64,000 nt of DNA, from assembly GCF_026626665.1 (NCBI RefSeq), contig NZ_JAPNKE010000002.1:10622001-10686000 (forward strand). The letters run 5' to 3'. The stretch comes from Nannocystis pusilla (GTDB lineage: Bacteria; Myxococcota_A; Polyangia; Nannocystales; Nannocystaceae). A program made the translations under genes and the position numbers. Of the stretch, positions 59,564-64,000 are shown piece by piece; the stretch's first letter is position 1, and each line of letters starts with the position of its first letter. The notes under the pieces are model-generated. The model did not search any database. It worked only from the letters and a program-made list of their open reading frames with translations, and was not told the DNA's origin.

Positions 59564-60318
59564 GCGGCGCGCGGCAGCCGATCACCCCGATCGTCCTGAG
59601 ATCGATCTCCCAGAGGTTCGGCCGCAAGGTCGTCCTGCGCGGCGTCGACCTCGAGCTGCGCGCCCGCAGCATCACCGGCCTCGTCGGCGCCAACGGGGCC
59701 GGCAAGACCACGCTGTTCCTGATCCTCGCCGGCCTGCTGCAGCCCGACGGCGGCGAGCGCCGCTACGGCGAGCGCGTGGTCGCCGACATCGACCTCGAGC
59801 TGCGCGCCCGCCTGGCCTATGTCGCCCACGCGCCGCAGCTGTACCCGGGCCTCGGCGCGCGCGCCAACCTCGAGCTGTTCGCCGAGCTGCGGCGCGCGGC
59901 CGGCCTGTCCTCGCGGCCAGCCGACGACGTCCTGCGCGGCCTGGGTCTGCCGGCGGAGGCCCTCGATCGCCCGGTCTCGACCTTCTCGCGCGGCATGGCC
60001 CAGCGGGTCGCGCTGGCCCGGGCCGTCGCCGGCGACCCCGAACTGCTGCTGCTCGACGAGCCGTTCACCGCGCTCGACGCCCGCGGGCGCGCGCAGCTGG
60101 CGGGGGCGCTGCTGGCCGAGCGCGACCGCGGCGCGGCGATCCTCCTCAGCTCGCACGACCAGGGCACGCTGCTGCGCGTGTGCGATCGCCTGGTGCTGCT
60201 CGAGGCCGGCGCGATCGTCCGCGAGGTCGAGCGCGGGGGCGACGACCCGGCCGGCTTCGCCGCCCGCGCAAGCGAGGTCCTCGGCGCCGTCGGCCTTGAC
60301 GATCACGCCGCCGCCTGA
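59560..60318 (+). CDS. ccmA: heme exporter ATP-binding protein CcmA
   Basis: A 252-aa ABC ATPase: Walker A GANGAGKT at 43-50, signature FSRGMAQR, Walker B ELLLLDEPF, and LLSSHDQG with the switch His. Length and order fit CcmA, which with CcmB drives release of heme-loaded CcmE from CcmC. ATG 59560 overlaps the preceding stop. It is followed by ccmB after a 75-bp gap, wider than elsewhere in the operon, which holds a possible start-proximal promoter. Confidence 0.92.
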   Translation: MSGARQPITPIVLRSISQRFGRKVVLRGVDLELRARSITGLVGANGAGKTTLFLILAGLLQPDGGERRYGERVVADIDLELRARLAYVAHAPQLYPGLGARANLELFAELRRAAGLSSRPADDVLRGLGLPAEALDRPVSTFSRGMAQRVALARAVAGDPELLLLDEPFTALDARGRAQLAGALLAERDRGAAILLSSHDQGTLLRVCDRLVLLEAGAIVREVERGGDDPAGFAARASEVLGAVGLDDHAAA

Positions 60319-60379
60319 GCCGCGGCACGGCGCCGCAGGACCCGCATCGGCCCGGTTCCGCCGCGCGCCGACCCTGTGC

Positions 60380-60385
60380 TACACC
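60380..60385 (+). promoter_or_regulatory. -10-like TACACC, 8 nt before ccmB
   Basis: TACACC ends 8 nt before GTG 60394 in the only sizeable gap of the ccm operon. Confidence 0.3.
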
Positions 60386-60393
60386 TGGCGCCG

Positions 60394-61155
60394 GTGCGTC
60401 TGCTCCGCCAGAGCCTGCTCCTCCTCCGCAGCGAGCTGCGGCAGGAGCTGCGCGACCTCGAGCTGGTCGTGACCTCGACCTTCTTCACCCTGGTCGTGCT
60501 CGGCATGTTCTACCTGTCGTTCGCGGCGCTGGAGAAGAAGCACACCTTGCCGGCGGTGCCGGGCCTGCTGTGGCTCACGGTCGCGTTCGTCGGCTCCATC
60601 ACCTTGACCCGCGCCTTCGACCGCGAGCGCGAGGCCGACACCTTGCGCGCGCTGCTGGCCGCGCCGGTCGAGCGCCTGGCGATCTACGTCGCCAAGGCCG
60701 GCTCGACCCTGCTGGTCCTGCTGGTCTGCTGCGCCTTGCTGGTGCCCGGCCTGGCCGCGATGTTCCCCGCGGGACAGGCCTTTTGGGACATGCCCCTCGA
60801 GACAGCCGCGCTCGTGGTCCTCGGCTGCCTCGGCTACGTCGCCATCGGCACCCTGTTCGCCGCCGGGTTGGCCGGCGGCGGCGGCAAGAACATGCTGCTG
60901 GCGGTGATCCTCTACCCGGTCACCACCCCGGTGCTGATGTTCGCGCTGGTGACCACCCGCGCGCTGCTCGACAAGAACCCCAACCTCCCGAGCTTGCTCG
61001 GCCAGATGGCCGCGCTCGACGTCATCTTGCTCGGCGTCGGCGCGCTGCTGTTCGAGCCGGTGCTCGTGGGCGCCGCGCCGGCCCGCACGGCCCAGGCTGC
61101 GCGGCAGCACCGGCGCGACCTGGCGCGCGCCGCCGGCCGAGAGGAGCCCCGATGA
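60394..61155 (+). CDS. ccmB: heme exporter membrane protein CcmB
   Basis: About 253 aa with six helices (TSTFFTLVVLGMFYLSFAAL, LLVLLVCCALLVPGLAAMF, NMLLAVILYPVTTPVLMFAL), and the CcmB motif AFDREREADTLRALLAAPV on the cytoplasmic side, the contact with CcmA. GTG 60394 is chosen; GTG 60376 is an in-frame alternative. A repeat pair (60774-60807) lies in the coding sequence of a periplasmic loop (PAGQAFWDMPLETA). The stop overlaps ccmC (ATGA). Confidence 0.9.
   Translation: MRLLRQSLLLLRSELRQELRDLELVVTSTFFTLVVLGMFYLSFAALEKKHTLPAVPGLLWLTVAFVGSITLTRAFDREREADTLRALLAAPVERLAIYVAKAGSTLLVLLVCCALLVPGLAAMFPAGQAFWDMPLETAALVVLGCLGYVAIGTLFAAGLAGGGGKNMLLAVILYPVTTPVLMFALVTTRALLDKNPNLPSLLGQMAALDVILLGVGALLFEPVLVGAAPARTAQAARQHRRDLARAAGREEPR
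60774..60807. repeat. palindromic elements in a ccmB loop
   Basis: ACAGGCCT-TTTG-GGACATGC and a second copy 14 nt later encode a loop between two helices. Confidence 0.6.
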
Positions 61156-61832
61156 AGCGGAAGTCCGAACTCGTGGTCCCGTTGCTGTTCCTGGCCGCCG
61201 CCCCGCTGGTGGTCTACAGCGTCCAGCGGGTGTTCCTTCAGACGCCCAACGAGCGGACCATGGGCACCGCGTTCAAGATCTTCTTCTTCCACGTGCCGAT
61301 GGGCTGGCTGTGCATGCTCATGGCCGTGATCTCCGGCGTCGCCGCCTACGTGCAGCTGCGTCGGCGCTCGCGCACGGCCAGCGCGGTCGCTCTGGCCTCG
61401 GCCGAGATCGGGTTCCTCGGCGGCCTCGGCGTCATGTTGACCGGCCCGATCTGGGGTCACGCCACGTGGGGCACCCCGTGGACCGGTGATGCCCGCCAGG
61501 TCACCACCGCCTTGTTGTGGCTGGTGATCGCCGCCTACTTGCTGCTGCGTCACTTCGGCCAGCACGCGTCGGAGCGGCTGGCCGCGGCGCTGGCGATCTT
61601 CGGCGCCGTCAACGTGCCGCTCATCTACTACGCGGTGAAGCTGTGGAAGACCACGCACCCGACCACGGGCGTGGTCGCCAAGCTGCCGCCGGAGATGTGG
61701 GCCACCTTCTGGCCGGGGCTGTCCGCGCTCCTGCTCGTCAGCTTCGGCCTGTTCGCCATCCGCGCCCGACAGCTCGTCCTCGCCGGCGAGCTCGACGACG
61801 CCTACGTCCGCCTGGAGGACTCTCGCGCATGA
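61152..61832 (+). CDS. ccmC: heme exporter protein CcmC
   Basis: A 226-aa protein with six helices. KIFFFHVPMGWLCMLMAVISG has the first conserved histidine; GPIWGHATWGTPWTGDARQVTTALLW is the tryptophan-rich heme loop; NVPLIYYAVKLWKTTHP holds the second His region. It loads heme onto CcmE. The start overlaps ccmB and the stop overlaps ccmD (ATGA each). Confidence 0.93.
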   Translation: MKRKSELVVPLLFLAAAPLVVYSVQRVFLQTPNERTMGTAFKIFFFHVPMGWLCMLMAVISGVAAYVQLRRRSRTASAVALASAEIGFLGGLGVMLTGPIWGHATWGTPWTGDARQVTTALLWLVIAAYLLLRHFGQHASERLAAALAIFGAVNVPLIYYAVKLWKTTHPTTGVVAKLPPEMWATFWPGLSALLLVSFGLFAIRARQLVLAGELDDAYVRLEDSRA

Positions 61833-62148
61833 CACCGATCGCTCCGCCCGTCCTGATCACCGGCCTCGTCTTCGAGGCTGCGCCCGCGCCGGCCGACGGC
61901 GGTGAGTACGAGCCCGCGGTCGGCACGAGCCGCGAGGAGAAGGAGATCCTCGCCGCCCTCGAGGACAAGGCCGCGGCCAAGACCGCCAGCGACTACCAGC
62001 ACATCGTCTGGGCCTACGGCATCCTGTGGGCGCTGTTCGCCGCCTACGGCCTGTTCCTGTGGCGCCGGTCCGCGCGGCTGCGCGCCGACGTCGACGCCCT
62101 GCGGCAGGAGCTCGCCAGGTCGGGGGCCCGCGGGGGCCGGGGGCGTGA
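61829..62148 (+). CDS. ccmD: CcmD-like small membrane protein (one frameshift)
   Basis: About 106 aa. After a 50-residue acidic N-terminus comes one helix (YQHIVWAYGILWALFAAYGLFLW) and a basic RRSARLRADVDALRQEL, the CcmD pattern, here longer than usual. The frame runs on without a stop, but restoring one base in the G-rich tract near 62125-62143 gives TGA at 62146-62148, overlapping the next start exactly as between the other genes of this operon. CcmD stabilises CcmC-CcmE. Confidence 0.7.
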
Positions 62149-62336
62149 CTCTCGGGCACTTCCTGTACATCCCGGGCGTCTTCCTGCTCGGGATCTTGAT
62201 CGGGTACATCCTCGGCGGTCGGGCCGCCGCGAGCAGCGCCGCCGATCGCGACCTCGTGGCCCGCCGCGCAGCTGCCCGAAGGGCCAGGTCGGAGCCGACT
62301 CACGAGCCGCTGCACGGGCGCGACGCCCCGCCGTGA
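62145..62336 (+). CDS. 63-aa single-helix membrane protein
   Basis: GTG 62145 gives VTLGHFLYIPGVFLLGILIG, then YILGGRAAASSAA, a helix followed by a short basic tail that is partly encoded by a repeat copy (62270-62289). Similar short proteins with GHFLxIPGxFLLGxxxG are known near cytochrome assembly genes, but I cannot name it. It overlaps ccmD by 4 nt (GTGA) and ends the operon. Confidence 0.6.
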   Translation: MTLGHFLYIPGVFLLGILIGYILGGRAAASSAADRDLVARRAAARRARSEPTHEPLHGRDAPP

Positions 62337-62362
62337 CTCTGGCGCCGCTTGTGTGACCGTGG

Positions 62363-62368
62363 TATGCG
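62363..62368 (+). promoter_or_regulatory. -10-like TATGCG, 8 nt before the start at 62377
   Basis: TATGCG ends 8 nt before GTG 62377, again the start-proximal geometry. Confidence 0.35.
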
Positions 62369-62376
62369 GGGGCGCC

Positions 62377-63521
62377 GTGTTCGACCCGACGTACACCGAC
62401 GAGCAGAACGCCCTCATCCAGACCGCGCGCAATTCACGCGTGAGTCGATCATCCCGGTCGCGCACGATTACGACGAGGCGGAGAAGTTCCCCGTCGACGT
62501 GTTCAAGGCCGCGTTCGACCTCGGCCTGATGAACATCGAGATCCCCGAGGCCTACGGCGGCCTCGGCTACCACACCCTCGACGGCTGCATCGTCTCGGAA
62601 GAGCTCGCCTACGGCTGCGCCGCGATCGCCACCAGCGTGATGTGCAACCACCTCGGCGCGCTGCCGCTGCTGGTCGCCGGCACCGAGGAGCAGAAGCAGA
62701 AGCACCTGCGCCGGCTGACCGAGGAGTTCATCTTCATCAGCTACGCCTGCAGCGAGCCCGAGGCCGGCTCCGACGTGGCGTCGATGAAGACCCGCCTGGT
62801 GCGCGACGGCAACGGCTGGCGCCTCACCGGCCAGAAGCGGTGGATCACCAACGCCGGCCACGCCAGCATCTTCACCGGCTTCGCCACCCTCGACCCGGCG
62901 CTCGGCCATCGCGGCATCACCGCCTTCGTCGTCGACAGCGACCGCCCCGGCATCTCGATCGGCAAGAAAGAGAAGAAGCTCGGGCAGCGCGCCTCCGAGA
63001 CCTGCGACGTCATCTTCGAGGACGTCCCGCTGACCGACGCCGACATCCTCGGCGAGCCCGGCAAGGGCTTCTACGTGGCGATGGAGGTCTTCGATCGCTC
63101 GCGGCCGATGATCGGCTCGCAGTGCGCCGGCATGATCCGCCGCTGCCTCGACGAGTCGGCCCGCTACGCCAAGGAGCGCAAGACCTTCGGTAAGCCGATC
63201 GCCGAGCACCAGGCGATCCAGTTCATGATCGCCGAGATGGCGATGGCCTACGAGACCACGCGCCTCCTCTACAACAAGGCCGCGTGGGAGGTCGACAAGG
63301 GCATCCGTCGCACCAACACCAGCGCGATCGCCAAGTGCGTCGGGGCCGACAGCGTGGTGAAGTGCGCCGCGGACGCCGTGCAGGTGTTCGGCGGCTACGG
63401 CTACACGCGCGAGTACCCGGTCGAGAAGATCTACCGCGACGCCAAGCTCATGCAGATCTACGAGGGCACCTCGCAGGTCCAGCGCATGGTGATCGCCAAG
63501 AACATCCTCGCTCGAGGCTAG
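62377..63521 (+). CDS. acyl-CoA dehydrogenase (one frameshift)
   Basis: About 381 aa, the normal family length. GTG 62377 gives VFDPTYTDEQNALIQTAR; one G is missing near 62431 (CGCAATTC for CGCGAATTC), after which FTRESIIPVAHDYDEAEKFP continues. YACSEPEAGSDVASMKTR and GQKRWITNAGHASIF are the FAD-binding signatures; VQVFGGYGYTREYPVEKIYRDAK and QIYEGTSQVQRMVIAKNIL hold the usual C-terminal motif with the catalytic Glu (YEGT). It oxidises an acyl-CoA in fatty acid or branched-chain breakdown; chain length is not predictable. murI follows directly. Confidence 0.9.
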
Positions 63522-63522
63522 C

Positions 63523-64000
63523 GTGACCCGGTCGCGAGGCGAGGCGCCGACGCCCGGATCGACGGTGGCCGATCTACCGATCGGCGTGTTCGACTCCGGC
63601 GTCGGCGGACTCACGGTGCTGCGGGCCCTGCGGTCCGCATTACCGGACGAGCGATTCATCTATCTCGGCGACACGGCGCGCCTGCCGTACGGGACCAAGA
63701 GCGGCGAGACGGTCACGCGATACGCCGAGCAGGCGACGCGGGTCCTGGTGGGCCGCGGGATCAAGCTGCTGGTCGTCGCCTGCAACACTGCCTCTGCGGT
63801 CGCGCTCGGTCACCTCGCGGCAGTGTTCGCGCCGCTGCCGGTGATCGGCGTCATCGAGCCGGGGGCTGCGGCGGCCTGCGGCGCCTCGGTCAGCGGGCAG
63901 ATCGGCGTCATCGCCACCGAGGGCACCGTCCGCGGCGGCGCCTACGAGCGGGCGATCCGGGCCGTGCGCCCGGCCGCCGAGGTCGTGTCGATCGCCTGCC
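63523..64000 (+). CDS. murI: glutamate racemase, 3' end outside the window
   Basis: The translation shows IGVFDSGVGGLTVLRAL, FIYLGDTARLPYGTKS and LLVVACNTASAVAL, with the first catalytic Cys in ACNTAS, and then VIGVIEPGAAAA; this is MurI, which makes D-glutamate for peptidoglycan. The visible 159 residues include the first catalytic half; the second Cys lies beyond the window. GTG 63523, two bases after the preceding stop, gives a 19-residue extension; GTG 63565 (VADLPIGVFDSG) is closer to the usual start. No frameshift is seen in this part. Confidence 0.93.
   Translation, partial: MTRSRGEAPTPGSTVADLPIGVFDSGVGGLTVLRALRSALPDERFIYLGDTARLPYGTKSGETVTRYAEQATRVLVGRGIKLLVVACNTASAVALGHLAAVFAPLPVIGVIEPGAAAACGASVSGQIGVIATEGTVRGGAYERAIRAVRPAAEVVSIAC

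Overview
The window is very GC-rich DNA with chromosomal gene content and points to a member of the Myxococcota, most likely the Nannocystales/Polyangia side. The signs are two proteins ending in MYXO-CTERM sorting tags, an ADYC-domain protein, Cys-rich lipoproteins, Hanks-type kinases (one fused to TPRs), and an alternative complex III cluster. There is no rRNA, CRISPR array, integrase or insertion sequence. Two tRNA genes (Asn-GTT and Gly-GCC) lie divergently at 16.9-17.3 kb.

Layout. 0-2.8 kb: end of an ADYC protein, a haloalkane-dehalogenase-like hydrolase and a hypothetical gene. 3.1-8.8 kb (minus): an operon of two DUF4178 proteins, a 61-aa membrane protein, a membrane-embedded polyamine aminopropyltransferase and a Tat-type FAD oxidoreductase. 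9.0-16.8 kb: lipoprotein, F420/NADP-type oxidoreductase, a fused DNA methylase/specificity protein, a DODA-type dioxygenase, an RDD protein and a MYXO-CTERM protein. 17.5-24.0 kb: three tandem multi-domain DsbA-like thioredoxins plus a TlpA protein. 24.0-26.0 kb: an AAA ATPase/RloB pair of lower GC, probably a defence module. 26-36.4 kb (mostly minus): Ser/Thr kinases, a DUF2330 protein, a zinc-ribbon rhomboid protease and a YheT-like hydrolase. 36.5-39.2 kb: heme O synthase, Sco protein and a cytochrome c. 39.6-53.2 kb: alternative complex III (actABCDEF) followed by a caa3-type cytochrome oxidase (coxBACD). 53.3-62.3 kb: moaA and a cytochrome c maturation operon (ccmE, F, A, B, C, D) with two unfamiliar members. 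62.4-64 kb: acyl-CoA dehydrogenase and the start of murI.

The right half works as one unit. ActABCDEF oxidises quinol, the caa3 oxidase reduces oxygen, CyoE and the Sco proteins supply heme and copper, and the Ccm proteins attach heme to the many CXXCH proteins encoded here.

Three window-wide observations matter more than any single gene. (1) About fifty copies of a short palindromic box (near GGACATGTCC), usually phased 14 nt apart with 4-nt spacers, are scattered between and inside genes but are absent from the respiratory block. (2) Many conserved genes carry single-base frameshifts, mostly in (GC)n or G/C homopolymer tracts, which looks like assembly error, so several genes below are annotated across a shift. 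(3) Many starts have a TANNNT -10-like hexamer only 6-8 nt upstream, suggesting leaderless or near-leaderless transcripts.
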